Positions 34,379 through 42,376 of a stretch of DNA of 64,000 nt are shown here, in pieces. The translations under genes were made by a program, and so were the position numbers. The stretch lies in NCBI GenBank assembly GCA_019239915.1, contig JAFAZF010000003.1, positions 62,001 to 126,000 on the forward strand. The letters run 5' to 3'. Every line of letters starts with the position of its first letter. The first letter of the stretch is position 1. This stretch comes from Sphingomonadaceae bacterium. GTDB lineage: Bacteria > Pseudomonadota > Alphaproteobacteria > Sphingomonadales > Sphingomonadaceae. The notes under the pieces were generated by a model. That model was given only the letters and a program-made list of their open reading frames with translations. It searched no databases and had not been told where the DNA came from.

Positions 34379-34528
34379 TCAGCTCTCGTCCGTCCGCGTC
34401 TTGATCTTGTTGGGCAGGTCCTTGCCCTTGGTTCGGCGCGAGGCGAGCTGGACCGGGTTCTTCTTCTTCCATTCCTTCCAGGTCATCGGGCCTTCGGGCG
34501 TGTCGATGATGGTGTCGTCGAGGGACAT
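34379..34528 (-). CDS. Small basic protein (49 aa)
   Basis: The 49-residue frame begins MSLDDTIIDTPEGPMTWKEW and continues with Lys-rich segments (KKKNPVQLASRR, TKGKDLPNKIKTR), ending TDES. GGGAGC lies ten bases upstream of the ATG. Codon use is like the neighbours (GC at third positions). It precedes nothing on its strand before hicB's convergent end and lies 15 bases after the UVR-motif gene, so the two are probably one transcript. No family recognised; DNA or RNA binding is conceivable from charge alone. Confidence 0.55.
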   Translation of the reverse strand: MSLDDTIIDTPEGPMTWKEWKKKNPVQLASRRTKGKDLPNKIKTRTDES

Positions 34529-34543
34529 GGGGTGCGCTCCCGA

Positions 34544-34828
34544 TCAGGGCTTCGTCTTCCGGCGGTTGCGGCCGCGGGTCATCGGATCGGGCTTCGGCGG
34601 CGGGCGCCAGCCAGGCGGCGGCGTCACCCGCTGGCGGCTCGTGCCGATCCCCATGCTGCCCGGCTGCTGCCGCGTTATCCCGCTCGTGTCGAGATCCGTG
34701 ACCGCTTCCGGCGCCGCGCCGCCGCGCAACAGGTTGAGAATGTCGCGGAGACGCTTGGCCTCCTCGAAATCGAGACCTGCGGCAGCGGCCTCCATGCGAC
34801 GGCGCACATCCTCGATGCTGTCGGTCAT
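34544..34828 (-). CDS. Stand-alone UVR-motif (UvrB/UvrC-interaction) protein
   Basis: The 94-residue protein carries a UVR motif at residues about 5-35 (EDVRRRMEAAAAGLDFEEAK, then RLRDILNLL), closely like the C-terminal motif of the UvrB encoded 800 bases away. The rest is a Pro/Arg-rich, probably disordered tail ending MTRGRNRRKTKP. It lacks the nuclease domains of UvrC. Such a protein could compete with or bridge UvrB-UvrC contacts, or belong to the McsA-like group, though no McsA zinc cysteines are present. Function is inferred from the motif only. Confidence 0.72.
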   Translation of the reverse strand: MTDSIEDVRRRMEAAAAGLDFEEAKRLRDILNLLRGGAAPEAVTDLDTSGITRQQPGSMGIGTSRQRVTPPPGWRPPPKPDPMTRGRNRRKTKP

Positions 34829-34881
34829 GCCGGCACGATAACGCGCGGCGGCAGGATCGGAAGCATCGCGGGAGTCCTCGC

Positions 34882-34953
34882 GATGCTCCGGCGAAGAGCG
34901 CTGGCGGCAAGCGATATGCTCTCGGCTTCAAGGCTCCGGCCTTCGCCGGAGCA
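34882..34953. repeat. Family D palindromic repeat (copy D2), also a hairpin after the sugar-dehydrogenase gene
   Basis: GATGCTCCGGCGAAGAGC at 34882-34899 and GCTCCGGC-CTTC-GCCGGAGC at 34933-34952. The latter is a perfect 8-base stem with a CUUC loop, 16 bases downstream of the nucleotide-sugar dehydrogenase stop on the minus strand, and would serve as its terminator. Related copies occur near 36343 and 43874. Confidence 0.6.
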
Positions 34954-34968
34954 CCGCTGCTCAGAAAA

Positions 34969-36249
34969 TCACAGCGACCAGCGCTCCACCCGCTTAGGGA
35001 AAGCCTGGTGCCGCCAGATGCCCTTGAGATCGGCGACCAGGCCGCCGTCGACGGCCAGCGCGGCGACCTGTTTCGGCGTCATCGCCTTGTAGCGGGCGTG
35101 GGGCACGGCGACGAGGACGAGATCGTAGCGCCTGTCGAGCGCGTCCGGCTCCATCGTCAGGCCATATTCCTCCATCGCCGCGTACGGGTCGGCAAGCGGA
35201 TCGTGGACGGTGATGCGGTGGCCGAGCGCGTCCAGGCGGCGGATCACGTCGATCACCTTCGAGTTGCGTAGATCGGGCACGTCCTCCTTAAAGGTGAGGC
35301 CCATCACCAGCACCTCGCCGCAGCGGCCGTCGCAGCGCGCGTGCAGCTTGTCGGCGACCCATTCGCCCATCGCGTCGTTGGTCATGCGCCCCGACAGGAT
35401 GACGTCGGGGAGGTGGCCGAGCTGCTGCGCGCGGTAGGACAGATAATAGGGATCGACGCCGATGCAGTGGCCGCCGACGAGACCCGGCTGGAACTTGAGG
35501 AAGTTCCATTTGGTGCCGGCGGCGTCGAGCACGTCCCAGATCGAGATGTCGAGCTTCGAGAAGATCTGGGTGATCTCGTTCATGAAGGCGATGTTGATGT
35601 CGCGCTGCGCGTTCTCGATCACCTTGCCGGCCTCGGCGACCTTGATCGAGGCGGCGCGGAAGGTGCCGCCGATGGTGATGCGGCCATAGATGTCGGCGAG
35701 CCGCGCGGTGACCTGCGGGTTCTCGCCGGCAACGACCTTCATGATCCGCTCGACGGTATGCTCCTTGTCGCCCGGATTGATGCGCTCGGGTGAGTAGCCG
35801 AGAAAAAAGTCCTTGCCGCGCTTGAGACCCGACAAGCGCTCGAGCTCGGGCCCGCACAGATCCTCGGTGACGCCGGGATAGACGGTGCTCTCGTAGACGA
35901 TGATGGTCTCGCGACCGGGTTCGATCAGCCCGGCGACGGTGCGCGTCGCGCCTATCACCGGACGGAGATCGGGCAGGCGGTTGGCGTCGACCGGCGTCGG
36001 CACGGTGACGATGAAGACGTCGCAGCCGCGCGCCTTGTCGGGATCGCTGGTGAAGCGCAAGGGCGAGGCCTCGAGCCGCGGTCCGTCGACTTCGCGGGTG
36101 CGATCGCGGCCGGCGCGGAGTTCGGCGATGCGGCCGGGATCGATATCGAAGCCGATCGTCTCGAACTGGTCGGCAAGCGCGACGGCGAGCGGCAGCCCGA
36201 CATAGCCCAGCCCGACGACGGCGATGCGCGGATCCGCGCCAGCGATCAT
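34969..36249 (-). CDS. Nucleotide-sugar dehydrogenase (UDP-GalNAc/UDP-GlcNAc 6-dehydrogenase, TviB/WbpO-like)
   Basis: The 426-residue enzyme has the UDP-sugar dehydrogenase layout: N-terminal Rossmann domain (AVVGLGYVGLPLAVALA), VPTPVDANRLPDL, VYESTVYPGVTED, the FFLGYSPERINPGD segment, central dimer helix, catalytic Cys in GGHCIGVDPYYL and a C-terminal Rossmann domain (LGLTFKEDVPD-like). The YSPERINPGD and CIGVDPYYL signatures are those of the TviB/WbpO group, which oxidises UDP-N-acetylhexosamines to uronic acids for capsule or O-antigen. No other polysaccharide genes are next to it, so its pathway partners are elsewhere. Confidence 0.92.
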   Translation of the reverse strand: MIAGADPRIAVVGLGYVGLPLAVALADQFETIGFDIDPGRIAELRAGRDRTREVDGPRLEASPLRFTSDPDKARGCDVFIVTVPTPVDANRLPDLRPVIGATRTVAGLIEPGRETIIVYESTVYPGVTEDLCGPELERLSGLKRGKDFFLGYSPERINPGDKEHTVERIMKVVAGENPQVTARLADIYGRITIGGTFRAASIKVAEAGKVIENAQRDINIAFMNEITQIFSKLDISIWDVLDAAGTKWNFLKFQPGLVGGHCIGVDPYYLSYRAQQLGHLPDVILSGRMTNDAMGEWVADKLHARCDGRCGEVLVMGLTFKEDVPDLRNSKVIDVIRRLDALGHRITVHDPLADPYAAMEEYGLTMEPDALDRRYDLVLVAVPHARYKAMTPKQVAALAVDGGLVADLKGIWRHQAFPKRVERWSL

Positions 36250-36342
36250 GCCAACACTCCATCGGCGGGCAGGAGGCCCGCTCGCCGCCCCTGATGGCAG
36301 GATCGGCCTAGATTTCGGTTAACACGGTGGTGGCGATCCGCC

Positions 36343-36404
36343 GTGCTCCTGCGAAAGCAGGAGCCGTCGCTTGCTGCCTTGGGCTCCCGCTTTCGCAGGA
36401 GCAC
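36343..36404. repeat. Family D palindromic repeat (copy D1)
   Basis: GTGCTCCTGCGAAAGCAGGAGCC at one end is mirrored by GGCTCCCGCTTTCGCAGGAGCAC at the other. Each arm itself folds (CTCCTGC-GAAA-GCAGGAG). It sits between the dehydrogenase gene start and the CHASE2-EAL gene stop, where it may end the upstream transcript. Confidence 0.7.
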
Positions 36405-36413
36405 GCAGTTCTG

Positions 36414-38735
36414 TTAAGCCGCGAGCCGCTGCTGGCCGAGCAACAGTCGCGAGAGCGCGAGGAAGCGCATCGGCCGGCCGATAAAATAGCCTTGCCCGAT
36501 GTCGCAGCCCATGCCGGCGAGCGCGTCGAGCGCGCTGTCGGTCTCGATGCCTTCGGCGACGACGCGCTTACCAAGCGAGTGGGCGAGCTCGATCGTCGAG
36601 GCGACCATCATGCGGTCACCGGCGCTGCGGTCCATCGCCTGCACGAAGCTCTTGTCCACCTTGATTTCGTTGGCCGGGATCTTGCGCAGATATTCGAGTG
36701 TCGAAAGGCCGGTGCCATAATCGTCGATCGAGACGTTGACGCCGAGATCGCGCAGCCCGCCGAGCACGCCGAGCACGTTGGCGTCGTCGCCGAGCGCCGC
36801 GGTTTCGGTCACTTCCAGCGTGAGATGGTGCGGGCTGAGGCGGTGTGCGGCGAGCACCTCGGCAATGCGGGCGGCGAGGCCGGGGCTGTCGAGCAGCCGC
36901 GTCGAGAGGTTGACCGCGATGCCGAAGTCGATGCCGTGCCCGTTGATCAGCGCCGCGGCGCGCACCGACTGGGTGAGCACGTGAAGCGTCAGCTCCTCGA
37001 TGCGGTTGCTCTGCTCGGCCGCGGGGATGAACGCGTCGGGCGGGATGAATCCCTTGACCGGGTGCGTCCACCGCACCAGCGCCTCGGCACCGATGATCCG
37101 CCGCGAGACAAGATCGAGCTTCGGCTGGAAGGCGGTCCACACGTCGCCCGCCGCGATCGCGGCGTCGAGTTCGCCGAGCAGCGACAGCTTCCAGTCGGCG
37201 TCCTTGAGTTTGCCGGGATCGTAGAGCTTCCACTTGAGCCCGTCGGCGAACGCTTCGTCGGCGGCGACCAGCGCGCTGCCGATGCGGTTGCCGATCGCGC
37301 GGCCCTGCTCGGCATCCACGCCGAACGCGACGACGAGATCGAGGCGGCGGCCATCGACTGCGATCGGGCTGCGGAACAGCGCGTGAAGCGCGTCGAGATG
37401 GTCGCCCATCGCGCCCTCGGCGATGTCGCCGAGGAACCAGGCGAAGAGGCCCTCGTCGCCCTGGTGGATCGACTGTCGGCCATGGCCGAGCGCGAGCCGG
37501 TCGGCGATCTGCTCGACCAGCGCCTTCTCCATATCCTGCGGCAGCGCGGCGGCGATCTCCGAGAAATTGGTGACGCGGGCGACGACGAGCGCGCCGCCCT
37601 GGCTGCCGGGGGCTTCGCGCAGCGCATTGAGGTTGGGCAGGCCCGAGATCGCGTTGGTCGTGCCGCGCAGGCGATAGCGGTGCTGATAGATGAGCCAGAG
37701 CCGGTTGCCGAGCACGATCAGCAGCATCACCAGCGCCGCGTTCGTCTCGACGACGAGCGACATGCGATCGAGCAGGATCGGGAGCAGCAGCGTTGCCGCG
37801 AGCGCGGCCGAGAGCGCAACCACCGCAGGCGTGTGCCGGCGCAGCGTCAGCGTCGCGCCGACGACGACAAGCGCGAGCCCGAACGGAATTTCCCAGGGCA
37901 CGTCCAGCGGCAAACCGCGACGCAGCGTCTCGGCGCCGAGGACATGGAAATAGGCGCCGGGAATCATGCTGTAGCCGGGTGCCAGCCACATGTCGCCGAT
38001 CTGCAGCGAGGCGGCGGCGACGATCACCTGCTTGCCGGCCAGGCGCGATGCCGGAACCTTGCCGTTGATGAGGTCGAGCGCGGAGATGGTCGGCACCTTG
38101 CGGGGATTGATCGCGAAATTGATCGGGAAGGTCGCGCCTTCCGGACCGTTCGTGCCGCCGAGCACGGCGGCGAAGCTTGGGATCGGCCGTCCCGCGAAAT
38201 CGACCGCGAAAGGCAGCCGCAGGAACGAGGCGTTGCGGTTGTAGTCGGCATCGATCGAGGCGAGGCCCGCATAGCGGCGGAATGCCGGGATCGGGAAGAA
38301 GTCGGTGCGCGCGCCGGTCAAGGGATCGATCGTGTAGCGCACCGCCAATATGGCGCGGCCGCCGGCATGCTGGAGCGCGGCCGCGAACGCGCGGTCGTCG
38401 GTTCGGTTCGAAGGCGCGTAGAAGCTCATGTCGAACAGCACGCGGCGTGCGCCGAGATCGACGATGCGATCGAGCAGCTGCCCGTAGAGCCGGCGCGGCC
38501 ATGGCCATTTGGAGAGGTTGGCGAGGCTGCGATCGTCGATCGCCACGATCACCGTATCACCGCTCGGCCGGCGTTCGTTGATGGTGTTGCGGATCGTCCG
38601 GAACAGCGTGTCGATCGGTTCGCCGAGATCGAAGGTGCCGAACAGCACGCCGATCAGCGCCACCCATAGGAACAGCCTTCCCCGCTTGTTGCGGAGCGCG
38701 GCCTTGAAGCGGCCTGCAGGAGGATGCGTCGCCAT
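36414..38735 (-). CDS. CHASE2-GGDEF(degenerate)-EAL cyclic-di-GMP phosphodiesterase
   Basis: The 773-residue membrane protein (start MATHPPAGRF) has an N-terminal membrane helix (about 22-38), a periplasmic CHASE2 sensor domain (about 40-300), three membrane helices (about 300-365), a GGDEF-like domain whose active-site loop reads HQGDEG instead of GGDEF, and a C-terminal EAL domain with intact residues: GAEALVRW, NLST, EVTETAA, DDYGTG, KVDKSF, EGIET and QGYFIGRP. It should therefore degrade c-di-GMP in response to a periplasmic signal, and the GGDEF part is at most regulatory. ATG 38735 has a weak ribosome site; ATG 38825 is possible. Confidence 0.9.
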   Translation of the reverse strand: MATHPPAGRFKAALRNKRGRLFLWVALIGVLFGTFDLGEPIDTLFRTIRNTINERRPSGDTVIVAIDDRSLANLSKWPWPRRLYGQLLDRIVDLGARRVLFDMSFYAPSNRTDDRAFAAALQHAGGRAILAVRYTIDPLTGARTDFFPIPAFRRYAGLASIDADYNRNASFLRLPFAVDFAGRPIPSFAAVLGGTNGPEGATFPINFAINPRKVPTISALDLINGKVPASRLAGKQVIVAAASLQIGDMWLAPGYSMIPGAYFHVLGAETLRRGLPLDVPWEIPFGLALVVVGATLTLRRHTPAVVALSAALAATLLLPILLDRMSLVVETNAALVMLLIVLGNRLWLIYQHRYRLRGTTNAISGLPNLNALREAPGSQGGALVVARVTNFSEIAAALPQDMEKALVEQIADRLALGHGRQSIHQGDEGLFAWFLGDIAEGAMGDHLDALHALFRSPIAVDGRRLDLVVAFGVDAEQGRAIGNRIGSALVAADEAFADGLKWKLYDPGKLKDADWKLSLLGELDAAIAAGDVWTAFQPKLDLVSRRIIGAEALVRWTHPVKGFIPPDAFIPAAEQSNRIEELTLHVLTQSVRAAALINGHGIDFGIAVNLSTRLLDSPGLAARIAEVLAAHRLSPHHLTLEVTETAALGDDANVLGVLGGLRDLGVNVSIDDYGTGLSTLEYLRKIPANEIKVDKSFVQAMDRSAGDRMMVASTIELAHSLGKRVVAEGIETDSALDALAGMGCDIGQGYFIGRPMRFLALSRLLLGQQRLAA

Positions 38736-38876
38736 GGTTAACCGTCCGTTTTGGACGGATGCCAGCGAATGGTTAGCAAATCGCAAACGGCGTGCGCCGC
38801 CCGCGTCGCGGCGGCGCCCCCGCATTCACGCCCGCCACCGGTTTCGCGCCGCACGTCGACGCGCTAGGGCGCCGGC

Positions 38877-39614
38877 ATGAAGGCGATCATCATCAGCGCG
38901 GGGCAGGGTTCTCGGCTGCTGCCGCTCACGCTCGATATGCCCAAGTGCCTCGTCCACGTGAACGGCCGTGCGATCCTAGATCATCAGATCGTCGCGCTTC
39001 GCGCCGCGGGGATCGCCGAGATCGTGGTCGTAGGTGGCTATCGCTACGAGCAGCTCGCCGCGCATGTCGCCGCCGCCTCGCCGCGCGGACGGGTGAGCAT
39101 CGTCCGCAACCCGTTCTGGGCGGCGGGAAGCAGCATCGGCAGCGTCTGGGCGGCGCGTGCCCACCTCGACGGACCTTTCTGCCTGCTCAACGGCGACACG
39201 ATCTTCGACGAAGGTGTGTTCGACGATGCGCTGGCGGCGATGCGGCCGGGCGTGAACCTCGTCGTCGAGCGGCTCGGCGATGCCGAGCCGGACGACATGC
39301 TGGTCGCGGTGGAAGGTGGCCGCGTCGCCGCGGTCGCCAAAACGCTCGATCGGGCGGCCGCGACGCACCGTTCACTGGGAATCGTGCTGTCGCCGGATAC
39401 CGCGGGCGGCGGCTATGCCGCGATGCTCGAGGCGGTGATCGGCGCGCCGGGCGGCACCGACGCCTATCACCACGCCATCGTCGATCGGCTCGCGCGGTCC
39501 GGGCAGGTCATCGCGCTCGAGAACAGCGGGCCGCATTGGCAGGAGATCGACACCCCCCAGGACATCGATCGCTGGACGCGCGATCATGTCGAGTCCCCGC
39601 GCGCGACGGACTAA
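38877..39614 (+). CDS. NTP-transferase domain protein (sugar-1-phosphate or phosphocholine nucleotidyltransferase-like)
   Basis: The 245-residue protein has the nucleotidyltransferase signature MKAIIISAGQGSRLLPLT and MPKCLVHVNG at the N-terminus, then NPFWAAGSSIGSVWAA and the metal-binding LLNGDTIFDE, ending with WQEIDTPQDI (second metal Asp). The NPF/NSIGS-type segment resembles LicC phosphocholine cytidylyltransferases more than GlmU/RfbA. It activates a phosphorylated small molecule with NTP, probably for envelope decoration. It is divergent from the phosphodiesterase gene. Confidence 0.85.
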   Translation: MKAIIISAGQGSRLLPLTLDMPKCLVHVNGRAILDHQIVALRAAGIAEIVVVGGYRYEQLAAHVAAASPRGRVSIVRNPFWAAGSSIGSVWAARAHLDGPFCLLNGDTIFDEGVFDDALAAMRPGVNLVVERLGDAEPDDMLVAVEGGRVAAVAKTLDRAAATHRSLGIVLSPDTAGGGYAAMLEAVIGAPGGTDAYHHAIVDRLARSGQVIALENSGPHWQEIDTPQDIDRWTRDHVESPRATD

Positions 39615-39731
39615 CGCACGTTGGCAATCACTCTGCGACGAAAGGAGTGTCGGTTTCGACGAGACGAACGGCACCGCAGCGAAGTCCTTGCGTTATCGTA
39701 AAAAATCCGATCCGCAATGGAGGAAGCGCCG

Positions 39732-40316
39732 ATGCGCTGCCGCTCAATCCTGCTGGCCTGCGCGATGATGATCGCGCCGCTGGCGACCGACCCGGGCCTC
39801 GCCCAGAACCTCGATAGCGAAGCCGCCACGCTCGCTCCCGGCAAATATGCCTGGAACCAGGATGCCGGCGCCGAGGGGCCGATCAGCATCGTCGTCAGCC
39901 TGCCGCGCCAGCTCGCCTACGTCTATCGTGGCGGCACGCTGATCGGCGTTTCAACGGTATCGACCGGCCGCGACGGCTATCCGACGCCGACGGGAACCTT
40001 CACGATCCTGCAGAAGGCGGCGATGCACAAGTCGAACCGCTATAACGATGCGCCGATGCCGTGGATGCAGCGGCTGACGTGGGACGGCGTCGCGCTCCAC
40101 TCCGGCAGCGTGCCCGGCTATCACAGCTCGCATGGCTGCGTGCACCTGCCCGATGCTTTCGCGCGCGAACTCTATGGCATCACCCGGGTCGGCGCGACGG
40201 TGACGATCACCGACGATGACGGCAGCGGCGCGGTCGACGACATCTCCGCGCCTCCGGTCGACGATAGTGCCGAGGCGACGCCCGATGCGGGGCTGCGGGT
40301 GGCATCGGCGCGGTGA
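39732..40316 (+). CDS. L,D-transpeptidase (YkuD domain)
   Basis: The 194-residue protein starts at ATG 39732 (MRCRSILLACAMMIAPLA), eight bases behind GGAGG; the ATG at 39717 overlaps that ribosome site. A signal peptide (cleavage near GLA/QNL) is followed by a YkuD domain: ISIVVSLPRQLAYVYRGG, TGTFTILQK and the catalytic HSGSVPGYHSSHGCVHLP, with Cys in SHGCVHL. L,D-transpeptidases form 3-3 peptidoglycan cross-links or attach proteins in the periplasm. The C-terminal 30 residues are acidic and probably disordered. Confidence 0.92.
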   Translation: MRCRSILLACAMMIAPLATDPGLAQNLDSEAATLAPGKYAWNQDAGAEGPISIVVSLPRQLAYVYRGGTLIGVSTVSTGRDGYPTPTGTFTILQKAAMHKSNRYNDAPMPWMQRLTWDGVALHSGSVPGYHSSHGCVHLPDAFARELYGITRVGATVTITDDDGSGAVDDISAPPVDDSAEATPDAGLRVASAR

Positions 40317-40321
40317 TCGTT

Positions 40322-40430
40322 AAGCCTCTCCCCCGGAAGGGAGGATTTCGGGGGGGCAGTCTCTAGCCGGAGCGCTCCGATCGATCGTAACCCATCCCCC
40401 AGCCCTGCCTTTCAGGGAGGGGAGAGATAA
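40322..40430. repeat. Family B CT-rich inverted repeat (copy B1)
   Basis: CCTCTCCCCCGGAAGGGAGG at one end and CCCTGCCTTTCAGGGAGGGG at the other enclose a 60-base centre. It shares the short CCCTC/GAGGG hairpin ends with five other places in the window and separates the transpeptidase from the convergent DUF4169 gene. Confidence 0.5.
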
Positions 40431-40436
40431 CCCGCC

Positions 40437-40613
40437 TCAATCCTCGCGCTTCGCCTGATCGAGCAGCTTCTCGCGGCGCGCCGCGTCGGCTTCTTCGCGG
40501 GCGCGTTCGGCCTTAGTCCGACCGTGCTTGGCGCGATTGGCCGCCGCTGCGTCGCCGGCTCGCGCGCGCGTTTTGGCCTTCCGCGCCTGCCGCAGGTTGA
40601 TGATCTCGGCCAT
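40437..40613 (-). CDS. DUF4169 family small protein (58 aa)
   Basis: The 58-residue basic helical protein reads MAEIINLRQARKAKTRARAG, then ANRAKHGRTKAERAREEADA and a tail ending KREDs before the stop. The MAEIxNLRxARK start and NRAxxGRTKAE motif are the DUF4169 signature, found in alphaproteobacteria. Function unknown; the sequence predicts one long charged helix. It lies between repeats B1 and A3. Confidence 0.82.
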   Translation of the reverse strand: MAEIINLRQARKAKTRARAGDAAAANRAKHGRTKAERAREEADAARREKLLDQAKRED

Positions 40614-40627
40614 GACCTAGCAAAACC

Positions 40628-40709
40628 CCGTTCGTGCTGAGCCAGTCGAAGCACTGTTATTCTTGATGTGAAGAAAGAACAGCCCTTCGACAGGCTCAGG
40701 GCGAAGGGC
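40628..40709. repeat. Family A palindromic repeat (copy A3), overlapping the end of the ABC permease gene
   Basis: CCGTTCGTGCTGAGCCAGTC to GACAGGCTCAGGGCGAAGGG, with inner CTGTT...AACAG arms. On the minus strand the last codons (RPSP) and the TGA at 40696-40698 of the permease/binding-protein fusion lie inside the GGCTCAGGG part of this repeat. Confidence 0.8.
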
Positions 40710-42237
40710 GTGGTCGTTCGTCGAGCCAGCGCGCCGCTGCGTCCGGGCTCGCCTTGCCAGTATCGCGATCGACCATGTAGTTCGCCTCGCGCATCCGTTC
40801 CACCGAGATCGCGCCGACCAGCGGCTGCAGCGCGGCGATGAAGTGCGCGTCATGCGCATGCGCCGGCGAGACCAGAAGCAACGCGTCATAGGCGGGCAGC
40901 GCGCGCGCCGGATCGTCGAGCAGCACGAGATGCTGCGCCGCGATCCGCCCGTCGCTCGAAAAGGCGGAGATCACGTCGGCCTGACCCGCTGAGAGCGCGC
41001 GGTACATGAAGCTCGGTGCGTAGGCGCGCGTCTCGCGGAAACGGAGATGATAGGCGCGCTCGAGCGAAGTCCATTCGGGGCGGCTCAGAAATTCGAGATC
41101 GGCGCCGAGCGCGCGCTGCGGCGCGTGCGCGGCAAGATCGGCGATGGTGCGGATGCCGAGCGCCTTCGCCGCGTCGGCGCGCATCGCCAGCGCATAGGCG
41201 TTCTCGAAGCCGATCGCGCCGACGAGCCGCGCCCCCGAACGCTTCGCCAGCCATGTGCCGATCGCGGCGTTCATCGCCGCGCGCGGCGGATGATCGGTGC
41301 GGCCCATCGTGTCCGACCAGATCGTGCCCGAATAATCGACATAGACATCGACATCGCCCGCCTGCAGCGCGCGCAGGATAACCGCCGATCCCAGCCCCTC
41401 GCGATAGGAGACGCGGTAGCCCGCGCGCTCCAGCCGTGCGCCGATGATGCGGGCGAGAATATATTGCTCGGAGAAGTTCTTGGCGCCGACGACGACGGCG
41501 CGCGGCTCCGGCATCAGCAGCGGCAGCGCGGCGGCGGCGATCCCCGCCGTGACACCGGCCGCGCCGAGCAGGATCCACAGTCGCCGCCGCTTGGCGATAC
41601 CGTGCTCGATCAGCGCGAGCAGCCAGTCGGCGGCGAGCGCGAGCGCGGCGGCCGCGATGCAGCCGGCGAGCACCAGCACCCAATTCTCGGTCTGCAGCCC
41701 GGCGAAGATCAGGTTGCCGAGGCTCGCCGCGCCGACGGTGGTGGCGAGTGTCGCGGCGCCGATCGTCCAGACCGTCGCGGTGCGGATGCCGGCCATGACG
41801 ACCGGCGCGGCGAGCGGCGCCTCGACCAGCCGCAGCCGCTGAACCGGCGTCATGCCGACACCATCGGCAGCGTCCAGCACGGCGCGGTCGATCCCGCGCA
41901 GTCCGGCCACCATGTTTCTGAGGATCGGCAGCAGCGCGTAGAGCGCGAGCGCGAGCAGCGAGGGCAGGAAGCCGAGCGCGGGTACGCCGCCGCCGAGCAG
42001 CGCCGAGAGCCCGAGCAGCAGCGGGTAGAAGAGTGCGAGCAGCGCGAGGCCGGGGATCGTCTGGATGAGCCCGGCGACGCCGAGGCTGACCGCCGCCAGC
42101 CGCGGCCGTCTTGCCGCCGCCAGCCCGAGTGGTAGCGCGATTGCGAGCGCCAGCCCCAGCGCGGCGGCGGAGAGCAGCACATGCGCGGCGGCAAGGCCAG
42201 GCAGCGGCGCCAGCGCGTCGAGAAGCGAGGGGGTCAC
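40696..42237 (-). CDS. Osmolyte-type ABC transporter, permease fused to substrate-binding domain (OpuCB/OpuCC-like)
   Basis: The 513-residue protein starts with GTG 42237 (VTPSLLDALAPL) behind a strong GGGGAGGAG. Residues about 15-225 form a BPD_transp_1 permease (TIPGLALLALFYPLL, then EAPLAAPVVMAGIRTATVWT, the EAA-loop). Residues about 255-513 form an OpuAC/YehZ-like binding domain (VVGAKNFSEQYILARIIGARLE, VDVYVDYSGTIW). Such fusions place the binding protein on the periplasmic side tethered to the permease. Likely substrates are glycine betaine, choline or related compounds. It lies downstream of the ATP-binding gene; the ribosome site and the stop codon both fall in dispersed repeats. Confidence 0.9.
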   Translation of the reverse strand: MTPSLLDALAPLPGLAAAHVLLSAAALGLALAIALPLGLAAARRPRLAAVSLGVAGLIQTIPGLALLALFYPLLLGLSALLGGGVPALGFLPSLLALALYALLPILRNMVAGLRGIDRAVLDAADGVGMTPVQRLRLVEAPLAAPVVMAGIRTATVWTIGAATLATTVGAASLGNLIFAGLQTENWVLVLAGCIAAAALALAADWLLALIEHGIAKRRRLWILLGAAGVTAGIAAAALPLLMPEPRAVVVGAKNFSEQYILARIIGARLERAGYRVSYREGLGSAVILRALQAGDVDVYVDYSGTIWSDTMGRTDHPPRAAMNAAIGTWLAKRSGARLVGAIGFENAYALAMRADAAKALGIRTIADLAAHAPQRALGADLEFLSRPEWTSLERAYHLRFRETRAYAPSFMYRALSAGQADVISAFSSDGRIAAQHLVLLDDPARALPAYDALLLVSPAHAHDAHFIAALQPLVGAISVERMREANYMVDRDTGKASPDAAARWLDERPRPSP

Positions 42238-42376
42238 AAGCTCCTCCCCAGAATGGGGAGGGGGACCGCCGCAGGCGGTGGAGGGGGAGTCGATCCAGAC
42301 GACGCGCTTGCGGCATGCCCTCTCCACCACGCCGCTGCGCGGCGCGGTCCCCCACCCCGTGCCGGGGAGGATCTAC
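42238..42376. repeat. Family B repeat (copy B2) between ABC genes
   Basis: CTCCTCCCCAGAATGGGGAG and GGGACCGCCGCAGGCGGTGG at one end face CCGCTGCGCGGCGCGGTCCC and CCCGTGCCGGGGAGGATCTA at the other, giving a large stem-loop. On the minus strand its end provides GGGGAGGAG, the ribosome binding site of the downstream permease fusion. Confidence 0.7.

Noticed and set aside
36327-38669. Plus-strand 780-codon frame opposite the CHASE2-EAL gene
   Set aside because: Shadow; the minus-strand product has intact domain motifs throughout.
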